Shown here piece by piece: positions 26,623-34,839 of a stretch of 64,000 bases of DNA (positions are counted from its first letter, which is position 1; every line of letters begins with the position of its first letter). A model generated the notes under the pieces. That model was not told where the DNA came from. It worked only from the letters and a program-made list of their open reading frames with translations, and ran no database searches. The translations under genes were made by a program, and so were the position numbers. The stretch comes from Cytobacillus suaedae (GTDB lineage: Bacteria > Bacillota > Bacilli > Bacillales > Bacillaceae_L), in the NCBI GenBank assembly GCA_014960805.1, contig CP063163.1, forward strand, positions 2,436,001 to 2,500,000, given 5' to 3'.

Positions 26623-28132
26623 ATAAAAAGAATATCGTAGCAGTAACACCAACAACTCCAATCAACGCAAGTACATATGCTGGTTTGACTGGCATTTCAC
26701 CACCACTTTCCATTGCTTTACCAAACATAAAGAATACCATTGGATGTACTAAGAAAGGCATTGAGAAAATAAAAGGAATTAGCAAAGCTGCATCTGAACC
26801 AAACATTCCACCTTGGATGGCTGCAAACAATCCAAAGTGAGAAATAGCACTAGATTGTGCCATAGCTGAATAATTAAAAGACATATCACTAAAACTCAGT
26901 AACACTAACCCTCCGAAAACAGCACAAATTTGCCAACCAAAAGAAAACTGTATCAGAGCGCTTACTTCTTTTTTATCATTTCCACCTGCTTTTCGCATGT
27001 TGGAAATCGCCCATATTGTCAATCCAACACCTATAGCACCTAAAATTACCGATGGCAACATCCACAAATTTCCTTGATCAGCACTAATAGCTAAAATAGA
27101 AAACACAAAGACATGACCAAAAAAAGGGATATTAATCATAATTGGTGCTCGATTAGCAGCTGTTTTTCCAAAGTCCCCTGCTGTGCATGCCCCTGTCAAC
27201 CCAGAGTGCGATAATGACCCGGCCATTCCAGGAGCTAGATTTCTCACATTTGCGGTTTTTGCAAAAAACATGAGTAACGCGATTCCACCAAACATCCAAA
27301 ATAACTGTCCAAAAAAGCCATAGACAAGAACTGAATTCATCCCTTCTATTGTGAAAGCCTCACCAATGCGAGACCCTCCAACCAAAAAGTTACCTGCTAA
27401 GACAATAGGAATTCCAGCAAATAGTAATGAACGTAACGTTGGACCAAAATTCCATTTATAGAAAACCGCTCCTAAACCTGCTCCTATCATCATCGCAAAA
27501 AAGATTTGAGGTAGTGATATAAGTGCACTAATCCAATTAGAAACTAATGATGAAAGGAATAATATCGTAACAATGAAAACAATCTCGATGATACCTTTCT
27601 GTAAATAAACGCGTTTATTTTTAATTGCCGCTTTGTTATCTATTAGTATTAATGCGCCAATCAATCCAATATACGCTATTAAAGGGTAGTAGTTTGCTGG
27701 CATAGTTGCAGACCCACTTTGTAAAATGATACGATTTATTCCTTCAATTCCTAATAAGATGAAGAAAGAACGAATGATAAAAATGAATTGTGTTCTAGAT
27801 GTTCCCAGTATGGTTTCTTCACTAGAAGGAACAACAAAATCATCCTCAGCGAGTTCTTGGTTTCCTAGTATTTTTCTTAATTCTTGTCCACCCACGAAGA
27901 ATGTAGCTGTAAGAGCAATAATTGTTGTATTGGCCATTAAATTAACAAATGGGAATTCAGGAAGACCGGGTGATGCAACATCACTTAATACAAGTAGATA
28001 GCCCATCGCTAAACCAAAAATAACAATGATTAGAATTGGAGAATATCTTGTTCCTGCTACGACTGTTCTAGAGAATAAAACCATTGGGATAAGAAAAAAT
28101 AAGACGATCCAAAATTGATTTATAATATCCAT
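26621..28132 (-). CDS. Polytopic membrane protein, possible transporter
   Basis: 503 aa with about 12-13 hydrophobic segments and a hydrophilic loop near 100-120. Glycine-rich conserved-looking stretches (FFVGGQELRKILGN, SLSHSGLTGACTAGDFGKT) suggest a transporter of the glutamate/Na+ symporter-like (GltS-like) fold, but I cannot assign a family by eye. Start at 28132 follows AAAGGAG with 7-base spacing. Single gene between a terminator and a repeat element. Confidence 0.6.
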   Translation of the reverse strand: MDIINQFWIVLFFLIPMVLFSRTVVAGTRYSPILIIVIFGLAMGYLLVLSDVASPGLPEFPFVNLMANTTIIALTATFFVGGQELRKILGNQELAEDDFVVPSSEETILGTSRTQFIFIIRSFFILLGIEGINRIILQSGSATMPANYYPLIAYIGLIGALILIDNKAAIKNKRVYLQKGIIEIVFIVTILFLSSLVSNWISALISLPQIFFAMMIGAGLGAVFYKWNFGPTLRSLLFAGIPIVLAGNFLVGGSRIGEAFTIEGMNSVLVYGFFGQLFWMFGGIALLMFFAKTANVRNLAPGMAGSLSHSGLTGACTAGDFGKTAANRAPIMINIPFFGHVFVFSILAISADQGNLWMLPSVILGAIGVGLTIWAISNMRKAGGNDKKEVSALIQFSFGWQICAVFGGLVLLSFSDMSFNYSAMAQSSAISHFGLFAAIQGGMFGSDAALLIPFIFSMPFLVHPMVFFMFGKAMESGGEMPVKPAYVLALIGVVGVTATIFFL

Positions 28133-28259
28133 ATTCAAACTCCTTTGGCTTAATTTGCCCATTAGGAATTTGTAATATGCTACAATTTAGTTTAATAAAA
28201 AGCATTACCTGATAAATGGTGCTGCTTCGTTACAAATGCTGTATTTCAACTTTAATCAT

Positions 28260-28393
28260 GCCCGTTCCTTTCCGCTGCAGACACTTACTTTCCGCGGGGA
28301 GGGATGCAAGCCTCCTCGACGCGAGCGCCTGTGGGGTCTCGCCGGATGTCCCTCACTTCCCGCAGGAGTCAAGTGTCTTCCGCTACAATACAC
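28260..28393. repeat. ~135-bp GC-rich interspersed element, copy 2
   Basis: Same words as copies 1 and 3 (CTTTCCGCGGGGAGG, CTGTGGGGTCTCGCCGG, CCCGCAGGAGTC). It fills most of the gap between the 28.1-kb membrane protein and the next gene. Confidence 0.85.
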
Positions 28394-28474
28394 TAATGGT
28401 ATTATAAAAAGGTACAATCTTTACCAAAAGAAGTTAAAAGTATTAATCTGGGTTTCTATCAAATATTTAAATAT

Positions 28475-28996
28475 CTAATCAAACCATTTATCTTCAGAAA
28501 AGGCATGTACAATATCATTCTTAAATTCTTCTTCTAATGAGTAGAAATAATGACCTGATATTTCAAAGACATCATTGTTTTCGAAAAAGGTGAATTGGAT
28601 TAAGATTCTCCCTTGAGCTACATCTCCGTCCCACTTATCAACTTGCCTGAATATAATTGTATATTCTGCACCTCTATCTTCTGGTAACTCTGATATATAT
28701 CTATTAATGTCATAGGAACCAACTCTTTTGTGTGCCTCGTCAAACTGTTTTAGTAAATATTTTATATCCTTCTCGTCCTTTATATACTGATAGAAACTCC
28801 TGTCACCATTCGGTTCCCTTTTTATTGCTTCCATAACCATTGGTTTCTTAAATGTAGTAAAAGAATAATGAGGATATTCGGATATATTCCCTTTTGGAAA
28901 AGTAAGTGGATTGTATATGTAGGCGTAGTTAATATAGATAATAGACAGAACCAATAATAAGATGAAGCCAATTATCACAAATCTAGATTTTTTCAA
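28475..28996 (-). CDS. Membrane-anchored hypothetical protein
   Basis: About 173 aa with an N-terminal anchor (FVIIGFILLLVLSIIYIN) and an extracytoplasmic domain of 140 residues with no recognised family. AAAGGATG fits a TTG at 28996 best; ATG codons at 29002 and 29005 are alternatives lying close to the ribosome site. Downstream there is no hairpin before repeat copy 2. Confidence 0.6.
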   Translation of the reverse strand: MKKSRFVIIGFILLLVLSIIYINYAYIYNPLTFPKGNISEYPHYSFTTFKKPMVMEAIKREPNGDRSFYQYIKDEKDIKYLLKQFDEAHKRVGSYDINRYISELPEDRGAEYTIIFRQVDKWDGDVAQGRILIQFTFFENNDVFEISGHYFYSLEEEFKNDIVHAFSEDKWFD

Positions 28997-29040
28997 GGAC
29001 ATCATCCTTTCTTATGTATGTCTACGTACAAAATCTCATC

Positions 29041-29092
29041 TTAAGAAGTTAACTACTCTTATTGAACAAGCCGACCCTTAGGCATAGTAACT
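29041..29092 (-). repeat. Palindromic gene-end element (partial)
   Basis: Read on the minus strand: CCTAAGGGTCGGC, then TTGTTCAATAAGAG, then TAGTTAAC. It shares the loop word TTCAATAAGAG with the complete copy at 63748. It starts 4 bases after the stop of the P-loop kinase gene. Confidence 0.5.
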
Positions 29093-29095
29093 AGC

Positions 29096-29671
29096 TTAAA
29101 TATAATCAAATTTTTTTGAAATATGAACAATTTCTTTAATTACTGAAGCAACTTCTTTATTGTCTCTTATCACAAATAAGTAATCTGCTTCACCTTCTAC
29201 TGGGTCCATAATATCTTCTAATTGAGATTCATTTTGTTGCCTCAAGAGTACTTCCTCGAAATTAGAGTAAGCCCCCCTAAATATGTTCGTGTTCCGTTGG
29301 CTTTTTGCAATTCTCTCTTTAAGAATCTGATCTGGGATATCAAAATTAACTATAATACGAACAAACTGATTTTGATTAAACAATCCTTCAAGTAAATTCA
29401 TCCGGCTTTTTTTGCTTCGGTTAGAATTACAAACAATAAGATGTAAACTAGTATTTTCAATAGCGTAATCTACAATTAACCTAGAAAATGCGTGTTTAAG
29501 AGTATTAGGTCCTTGTTTTGGTTGCAGTTTTTTATAATAAGTATTTATAAATTCAGCATTGTTATCTTGATCCATTACAAAAGAGTTATTCAACTCTTGT
29601 TCTAAAGCTCTTGCAAATGTAGACTTTCCACTATGTGTCTTGCCTACAGTCATAATTACTAACCTTTTCAT
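29096..29671 (-). CDS. P-loop ATP-binding protein (kinase-like)
   Basis: 191 aa. Walker A is GKTHSGKSTFARAL near residue 10; DQDN at 35 and CNSNRSKKSR near 82 could be the Walker B and substrate-binding region. The lid RIAKSQRNTNIF has arginines typical of small-molecule or nucleoside kinases. Zeta-toxin-like kinases share this fold, but no antitoxin gene is adjacent. Substrate unknown. GGGGGG 4 bases before ATG. Confidence 0.7.
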   Translation of the reverse strand: MKRLVIMTVGKTHSGKSTFARALEQELNNSFVMDQDNNAEFINTYYKKLQPKQGPNTLKHAFSRLIVDYAIENTSLHLIVCNSNRSKKSRMNLLEGLFNQNQFVRIIVNFDIPDQILKERIAKSQRNTNIFRGAYSNFEEVLLRQQNESQLEDIMDPVEGEADYLFVIRDNKEVASVIKEIVHISKKFDYI

Positions 29672-29711
29672 AATGCCCCCCGTATTTACTGTCTTTAATT
29701 AGTATAACCTT

Positions 29712-29792
29712 ACTTCAATTTGCTGTTGAACAATTCTAGTTGTTAGCACAAGTAGAAACAGGTCTTTATTCAGTGATTACACCCATTTAGTT
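29712..29792 (-). repeat. Palindromic gene-end element overlapping a stop codon
   Basis: On the minus strand the stop region AACTAAATGGGTG begins the element. It continues to CTTGTGCTAAC and ends TTGTTCAACAGC. The first word contains the TAA stop of the lipoprotein gene. Confidence 0.6.
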
Positions 29793-30131
29793 GATTATGA
29801 GAATTTCTTTAGCAGCTACTTCTCTACTATCCACGTCTTCACTGATGTTTTTTTCTTCAATGAGTACAACTTTGACTCTTTGATCAATTTTAAGATCCTC
29901 TATGTCTATTTCCTTATCGTTATTTATAATAATTGTATCTTTTGTTACTCTAACTGAACAATAATAAGCAATGGCTTCAATTGCCCCTTTCTTATCTCTA
30001 TTAACAGCATTTGAACAATCTACACGTACTATATTTTGGTCAACACTTTGAATATAGCCTTCAAACGAAGTAACTGGAGAGCTACAACTTACTAATAAAA
30101 TTAGTAACAGAAAAATTTGTAAATACTTCAT
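29787..30131 (-). CDS. Lipoprotein of unknown function
   Basis: 114 aa. Signal peptide with lipobox LLVSC (residues 12-16), then a 95-residue beta-rich domain (YIQSVDQNIVRVDCSN; IDQRVKVVLIEEKN) resembling small OB-like lipoproteins of Bacillus. The start at 30131 has GGGGG 8 bases upstream; the longer frame to 30245 runs through a palindromic element and is not credible. Confidence 0.7.
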   Translation of the reverse strand: MKYLQIFLLLILLVSCSSPVTSFEGYIQSVDQNIVRVDCSNAVNRDKKGAIEAIAYYCSVRVTKDTIIINNDKEIDIEDLKIDQRVKVVLIEEKNISEDVDSREVAAKEILIIN

Positions 30132-30153
30132 AATATACCCCCTATAAGAATAT

Positions 30154-30246
30154 AGACATTTGTTAAACTCTACTGCTCTTTTAATATAGTAACTTCTATA
30201 TAAATAAGCGTTAATCCTTTTTAGATCAACGCTTCCTAAGGTCAAG
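30154..30246 (-). repeat. Palindromic gene-end element
   Basis: Minus strand: CTTAGGAAGCGTTGATCT, loop AAAAA, GGATTAACGCTT, a spacer, then GAGCAGTAGAGTTTAAC. A 12-bp imperfect stem is flanked by the family's outer words. It lies between the GNAT and lipoprotein genes. Confidence 0.65.
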
Positions 30247-30289
30247 AAGTGACTACAAATATAGACACCTTTAATTTGATTAAATTTTA

Positions 30290-30700
30290 TTATTTAGTTA
30301 GTAATGGCTTGGTCATACATTGGTTGTCTTTAAAGTCGAATTTTTTGTAGAAATCATGTGCATCTGATGTGGCCAGAGCAAATGCAGTATATTTGATATC
30401 CGTATGGATAAATATACAATCCATTAGCCATTGACCCAACCCATTTCCTCTATAGGTATCATCTATAACCACATCTAAAATCCAGGAAAATACCGCATAA
30501 TCAGTAACTACTCTAGCAAAGCCAATTTGTTTACCACTATGATATAAGCCAAATGAAAGAGAATGCTTAATACTTTTTTCTATCACTTCTTTTGGTCTAT
30601 TAGAAGCCCAATAAGTTTTAGAAAGTAACAACTTTACATCTTCTATATTAATTAGATCGATATTATCGCTAATCATAAAATCATCTTTATACCATTCCAT
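30290..30700 (-). CDS. GNAT family N-acetyltransferase
   Basis: 136 aa. VVIDDTYRGNGLGQWLMDCI carries the acetyl-CoA loop (RGNGLG), and HDFYKKFDFKD is the conserved C-terminal FYxKxGF-type motif. The N-terminal YWASNRPKEVIEKSIKHSLSF matches a common small bacillus GNAT subgroup. Substrate unknown. AGGAGG precedes the ATG. Confidence 0.85.
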   Translation of the reverse strand: MEWYKDDFMISDNIDLINIEDVKLLLSKTYWASNRPKEVIEKSIKHSLSFGLYHSGKQIGFARVVTDYAVFSWILDVVIDDTYRGNGLGQWLMDCIFIHTDIKYTAFALATSDAHDFYKKFDFKDNQCMTKPLLTK

Positions 30701-30790
30701 TAATAGACCTCCTTATAGCTAGAAACTAGCATCCTGCGAGTTCATTAAAATCTAGAACGAAGCAGACAAACGCCATTACTAATACACTAT

Positions 30791-30928
30791 TTATTTCCTC
30801 TTTAGAAAACGTAAAAGTCCAAGCAAAAATAATAATGCAGCAATGGGTATTGTAAGTAAATCATTTATTGGTGTTAAGAATCCTACTAATAATAGTAGAA
30901 TACTAGCTATTATTAAAATCCCTGACAA
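30791..30928 (-). CDS. Small membrane protein (45 aa)
   Basis: TTG start with AGAGGGGG 7 bases upstream. The product has two hydrophobic helices (IIASILLLLVGFLTPINDLL and LTIPIAALLFLLGLL) and a basic end RFLKRK before TAA. Two short helices with a basic tail are typical of Bacillus micro-membrane proteins. No family recognised. Confidence 0.6.
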   Translation of the reverse strand: MSGILIIASILLLLVGFLTPINDLLTIPIAALLFLLGLLRFLKRK

Positions 30929-31048
30929 ATTCAATCCCCCTCTTTAAACTTCGATTCTTTTCTAAATATAAAAGTCCCAATAATCTAATTAAACAATTAA
31001 AATTCATATGTATGGGTAAACTAAAGAATAAAAAGGTTTGATTATCTT

Positions 31049-31528
31049 ATGGCATTAGCAGTATACGTTATTATTACTTGGTTAGTAATTTTATGTTTTA
31101 CTTTGTTACCAAAGAAGTTATCTTTTATTGAAAATTCGTTTGTATTTCTTATAATGTCAATCATTATTAAAAACTCATTTACTATTGTTGGACTAAATTT
31201 AAAATGGATTGAATCCAATAAGGAACCAGAAATTTTTCTAGCCTACTTCTTATATAGAACTATTATTTATCCTTTTGCACTACTGTTTTTAGTTAATATT
31301 GTTAATACAAGTAACAGATCCTTACCCAAATATTTAACAACTATTTCTGTTATTTTTTTCATTTTTTTAGTAGAAATTCTCGGCGAAAAACTTAACATTT
31401 ACACCTATAACGAATGGAATAATTGGTACTCTATTACTGAAATTATCTTATTTGCTTATCTTTCTTTTCTAGCAACCAAATTTATACGATATTTTAGTCA
31501 AAGGAAGTATCATCATGAAAGTATATGA
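31049..31528 (+). CDS. Small polytopic membrane protein, CBO0543-like
   Basis: 159 aa, about four to five transmembrane helices. The C-terminal half (VEILGEKLNIYTYNEWNNWY) resembles CBO0543-family proteins of Bacillus, whose function is unknown. It overlaps the next gene by 14 bp, so the two are translationally coupled. The ATG at 31049 has AAAAGG some 12 bases upstream, a weak site. Confidence 0.6.
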   Translation: MALAVYVIITWLVILCFTLLPKKLSFIENSFVFLIMSIIIKNSFTIVGLNLKWIESNKEPEIFLAYFLYRTIIYPFALLFLVNIVNTSNRSLPKYLTTISVIFFIFLVEILGEKLNIYTYNEWNNWYSITEIILFAYLSFLATKFIRYFSQRKYHHESI

Positions 31529-32018
31529 TCAGCAATTTAATCAGAATGAATGGTTTGTTTTATTTGTATTAATTATAACTTATCTCATCGTCTATAAGCT
31601 TCCAAAGAGGTTCTCTAAAGCAACGACAATTACTTTAACCCTATTGGGTGTTTATATTGGAATGTTAGCTGACCACAGCATTAGTATACCACCATTTGAT
31701 TTTTATGATGTTAACGATAAATCTACATATCAAGTATTTGATTTCTTAACGTATGTAATGTACGGTCCGTTTGGTTACCTCTTTCTTTACTTTTATGATT
31801 ATTTTGATATTAAAGGTTTTAAGACAATGTTGTATATAGTATTTTGGACATCAATTGCTTTATTAATGGAATATGTTGCAGCTAAGCTTGGTGTATTTCA
31901 TTATAAACAAGGTTATCGCTTGTTATTTTCGGTACCAATTTATTTATGGTTTCAAAGTTTATTGATTGTTTACTATCACCTTATGAAAAAGTATCAAAGT
32001 AAACACAGTGTAATTTAA
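31515..32018 (+). CDS. Membrane protein of unknown function, paired with the preceding gene
   Basis: 167 aa, about five transmembrane helices; conserved-looking loops DHSISIPPFDFYDVND, DFLTYVMYGPFGYL and AKLGVFHYKQGYRL. AAGGAAG 7 bases before the ATG. Pairs of such membrane proteins recur in Bacillus genomes but no role is known to me. Confidence 0.65.
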   Translation: MKVYDQQFNQNEWFVLFVLIITYLIVYKLPKRFSKATTITLTLLGVYIGMLADHSISIPPFDFYDVNDKSTYQVFDFLTYVMYGPFGYLFLYFYDYFDIKGFKTMLYIVFWTSIALLMEYVAAKLGVFHYKQGYRLLFSVPIYLWFQSLLIVYYHLMKKYQSKHSVI

Positions 32019-32030
32019 ACCCATTTCCAT

Positions 32031-32092
32031 AAAAAAGTAGTTCAATTAAAGAGTACAATGTCACTTGTTGTTTCTCAATAACTGAACTACAT
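32031..32092. terminator. Long hairpin between convergent genes
   Basis: GTAGTTCA...TGAACTAC stem of about 16 bp, followed on the minus strand by T6. It serves the acidic-protein gene and possibly the plus-strand pair. Confidence 0.7.
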
Positions 32093-32123
32093 ACATATTA
32101 TTGTTAGTTTGCTTTTTACTTCT

Positions 32124-32819
32124 TTACTCTAGTTCGTCAAAGTTCAATTCACTTAAATAGTCCATGTTACTTGCAACCATTGAAATAATTGTACTTGCTT
32201 CTTCTTTACTAAAAATGAAGTTTGTCTCATCTTCGATCAAATCATCGTCCGCTGTACGAACACGGTTTACACGACGAAGTACCCCATCTCCTGTTTCTTC
32301 CACGATCCCGAATTGATAAGTTACCTCTACCTCATCCGAGTGTGAGTATGCAGTGACCTCAGGAGTGGTCCACTCAACATCAATTTCTTCCATAATATCG
32401 TCATCTTCAATATCTTCTTCTAAAGCATAGTAATCAACCTGGTCGTCGTCATCTTCGCTAACATAGTACTCTTCAACTTCATCTTCGTCATCGAAATCAG
32501 CTACGTCATCATTCATGTATTCATGGAAGCTTTCATGTACGGCATCTACAATGTTGTCTATGTCTGAAAGAATTGTTCTTGAGATCTGCTCTAGTTCAAA
32601 ATCGAACGATTCAATATAGAATTCCTCATTATGTGGGTCAAAGAATAACGTACAGAAATAATCTCTGTCATCATCCTCTGTTTCAACAAAAAACTCAATA
32701 CGCGGGTGTTTTGCTCCACGGTCTACCGACATATGTCCCACTTCATCAAACTTATCGCAAATTGACTCTAAACTATCCTGAAGCTCACTAGTTACTCGAT
32801 CAAACCATTCTAATGACAT
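32124..32819 (-). CDS. Highly acidic cytoplasmic protein
   Basis: 231 aa. No recognised domain. Residues about 100-150 are extremely acidic (DDDVADFDDEDEVEEYY, SEDDDDQVDYY, EEDIEDDDIMEEID). The flanking N-terminal part (EWFDRVTSELQDSLESICDK) and C-terminal part (FIFSKEEASTIISMVASN) look folded. No signal or membrane segment. ATG at 32819 with GGATGGG upstream; an ATG at 32831 directly abuts AAAGG. Confidence 0.6.
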   Translation of the reverse strand: MSLEWFDRVTSELQDSLESICDKFDEVGHMSVDRGAKHPRIEFFVETEDDDRDYFCTLFFDPHNEEFYIESFDFELEQISRTILSDIDNIVDAVHESFHEYMNDDVADFDDEDEVEEYYVSEDDDDQVDYYALEEDIEDDDIMEEIDVEWTTPEVTAYSHSDEVEVTYQFGIVEETGDGVLRRVNRVRTADDDLIEDETNFIFSKEEASTIISMVASNMDYLSELNFDELE

Positions 32820-32908
32820 AAAGCATCCCATCCTTTCAAGGTTGTCTGCCTTATTGTATCCAACTTATTAATTCACTTTCATACCATATTCATCCAAATA
32901 AAGATTAA

Positions 32909-33003
32909 ATCGAGCGGAGATTAGAAAGAATCGGGCCAAATGAGGGATAATCGGGCCAAAATCAGATTGAATCCGGCCAAAACCAAGGGAAATCGGGCCA
33001 AAC
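32909..33003. repeat. ~21-bp tandem repeat (ATCGGGCCAAA core)
   Basis: Core TCGGGCCAAA (one copy TCCGGCCAAA, first copy TCGAGCGGA) with its T at 32910, 32931, 32951, 32972 and 32993, spacing 20-21. It is upstream of the acidic-protein gene and next to the ABC operon terminator. Confidence 0.85.
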
Positions 33004-33014
33004 GTCGAATTCAC

Positions 33015-33047
33015 ACTAAAAAAGCAGTACCCATTGGGATACCGCTT
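33015..33047 (-). terminator. Terminator of the ABC exporter operon
   Basis: GCGGTATCCC/GGGTACTGC stem with T6 on the minus strand, 5 bases past the stop. Confidence 0.85.
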
Positions 33048-33051
33048 TAAA

Positions 33052-34839
33052 CTAAATTATATCTTGCTTCAACTGGCTATGAAATAATCCATGGTAGAAG
33101 CCTCTCTTGTCTAATAACTCATCATGTGTACCATTTTCAATGACTTGACCATCTTCTAGCACTAAGATCTGGTCTGCTTGTTGAATCGTATTTAAACGAT
33201 GGGCAATCACAAAACAAGTACGATCTTTCATCAAGCGTTTAAGTGCCTCTTGAATTTTCATTTCGGTAATTGTATCAATACTGCTGGTAGCCTCATCAAG
33301 AATTAAAATCGATGGATTTGGAAGAAATGCTCGTGCAATCGACAATAGTTGTTTTTGCCCTTGGCTAATTCCACTTCCATCTTGATTGATCATCGTATCA
33401 TACTTGTTTGGCATCTTCATGATGAAGGAATGAGCATTTGCTAACTTAGCAGCATTTTCAATCTCTTCATCGGTAGCCTCTAAATTTCCATAACGAATGT
33501 TATCTCGAATGGTCCCTTGAAAAAGGTACGTATCCTGAAGAACAAAGCCCATATGGTGACGAAGACTGGCACGCTTAATTTGCTTTAGCTCTTTATGGTC
33601 GATTAAAATTGAACCCTCATCCGTATCATAGAATCGAGACACTAAATTTATAATCGTTGTTTTCCCAGCACCTGTCGGTCCAACAAGTGCCACCGTTTCA
33701 CCTGGACTTACTCGAAAACTAACATTACGAATCGTATTCCCTTCTTCCTCATATGAGAAAGATACATTCTTAAACTCAACCTCACCCTTGACCTTATCCA
33801 AGATAAGCGCATTCTTCTCATCTTTAGATTCAATTTCCTCATCAAGAATATCAAATACTCTCTCAGCTCCTGCAACTGCAGAAAGCAGTGTATTAAACTG
33901 ATTCGCTAGATCATTTAACGGTCTTGTAAATTGTCTTGAATATTCGGCGAAAATAACGATTACCCCAATTGAGATAGCTTCGTTTAATGCAAAGATCCCA
34001 CCGATTGCAGCAATAATGGTAAAACTTAAATTATTTAATACGTTAAAGAGCTTGGGTATAAACCCAGAATACGTTTGAGCCCAGTAGCCTGATCTTTTTA
34101 AGTTTTGATTCTTCTCTAAAAACTGCTCAATCACTCTCTCTTCCTGAGAGAATGTCTTTACAATTCGTTGGCCCGATATCGTTTCCTCAATAAATCCGTT
34201 TAAAGCTCCAATATTTCGCTGTTGTTCTTTAAATAACTTCCCTGTACGATTTGTAATCCACTTCAACCCTATGTACATCACAGGGATGATTATCATTGTA
34301 ATTAATGTCAATAAGGGACTTAGGTACAACATAACCGAAACTGTTCCAATTAACGTTAATACACTTGAAAACACCTGAATAAATGAACTATTTAAGGTGG
34401 AACTTACGTTTTCAATATCATTGGTGACACGACTCATTAATTCCCCTTGTTGACGCTTATCAAAAAACTGAATTGGTAGTTTATGAAGATGTGTAAACAG
34501 TTTCGTTCTCATGGAAAACACGGTATTTTGAGCAATTCCGATCATCCAATAGTTTTGAAAGAAAATAGCAACCGAGTGAAGAAGATATATCCCAACAAGG
34601 ATTAGCAACATTGTAATTAACCCGCTACTATCCTTAGTTACGATAAATTTATCAATCGACATTCCTATTAAAAATGGTCCAAGCAATCCTAAGGCTGAAC
34701 TAACAACAACCATTAATAGAACCAGCATCAGTAGCCCTTTACGGTCTGCTAGGAAAATCCAAATTCGTTTAAGTGTTCCAATCCAATTTCGTTTCTTCTC
34801 GCTGTCGTTTGGGATTTGCTTAGTTTGTTCCTTTGGCAC
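33052..34839 (-). CDS. ABC exporter half-transporter, catalytic subunit (YfiC-like)
   Basis: 595 aa. Six transmembrane helices (about 25-310), then an ATPase domain with Walker A GPTGAGKTT, signature ISQGQKQ (degenerate from LSGGQ), Walker B LILDEATSSID with the catalytic Glu, and H-loop IAHRLN. Overlaps the partner gene by 20 bp. With the partner's degenerate site this fits a heterodimeric multidrug-type exporter such as B. subtilis YfiB/YfiC. Here the consensus Glu/His of one site are provided. GTG start at 34839 with GGAGGAG. Confidence 0.88.
   Translation of the reverse strand: MPKEQTKQIPNDSEKKRNWIGTLKRIWIFLADRKGLLMLVLLMVVVSSALGLLGPFLIGMSIDKFIVTKDSSGLITMLLILVGIYLLHSVAIFFQNYWMIGIAQNTVFSMRTKLFTHLHKLPIQFFDKRQQGELMSRVTNDIENVSSTLNSSFIQVFSSVLTLIGTVSVMLYLSPLLTLITMIIIPVMYIGLKWITNRTGKLFKEQQRNIGALNGFIEETISGQRIVKTFSQEERVIEQFLEKNQNLKRSGYWAQTYSGFIPKLFNVLNNLSFTIIAAIGGIFALNEAISIGVIVIFAEYSRQFTRPLNDLANQFNTLLSAVAGAERVFDILDEEIESKDEKNALILDKVKGEVEFKNVSFSYEEEGNTIRNVSFRVSPGETVALVGPTGAGKTTIINLVSRFYDTDEGSILIDHKELKQIKRASLRHHMGFVLQDTYLFQGTIRDNIRYGNLEATDEEIENAAKLANAHSFIMKMPNKYDTMINQDGSGISQGQKQLLSIARAFLPNPSILILDEATSSIDTITEMKIQEALKRLMKDRTCFVIAHRLNTIQQADQILVLEDGQVIENGTHDELLDKRGFYHGLFHSQLKQDII

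Noticed and set aside
29096-29671. Zeta-type toxin of a toxin-antitoxin pair
   Set aside because: P-loop and fold are compatible, but there is no antitoxin gene next to it and the gene looks like a small-molecule kinase.
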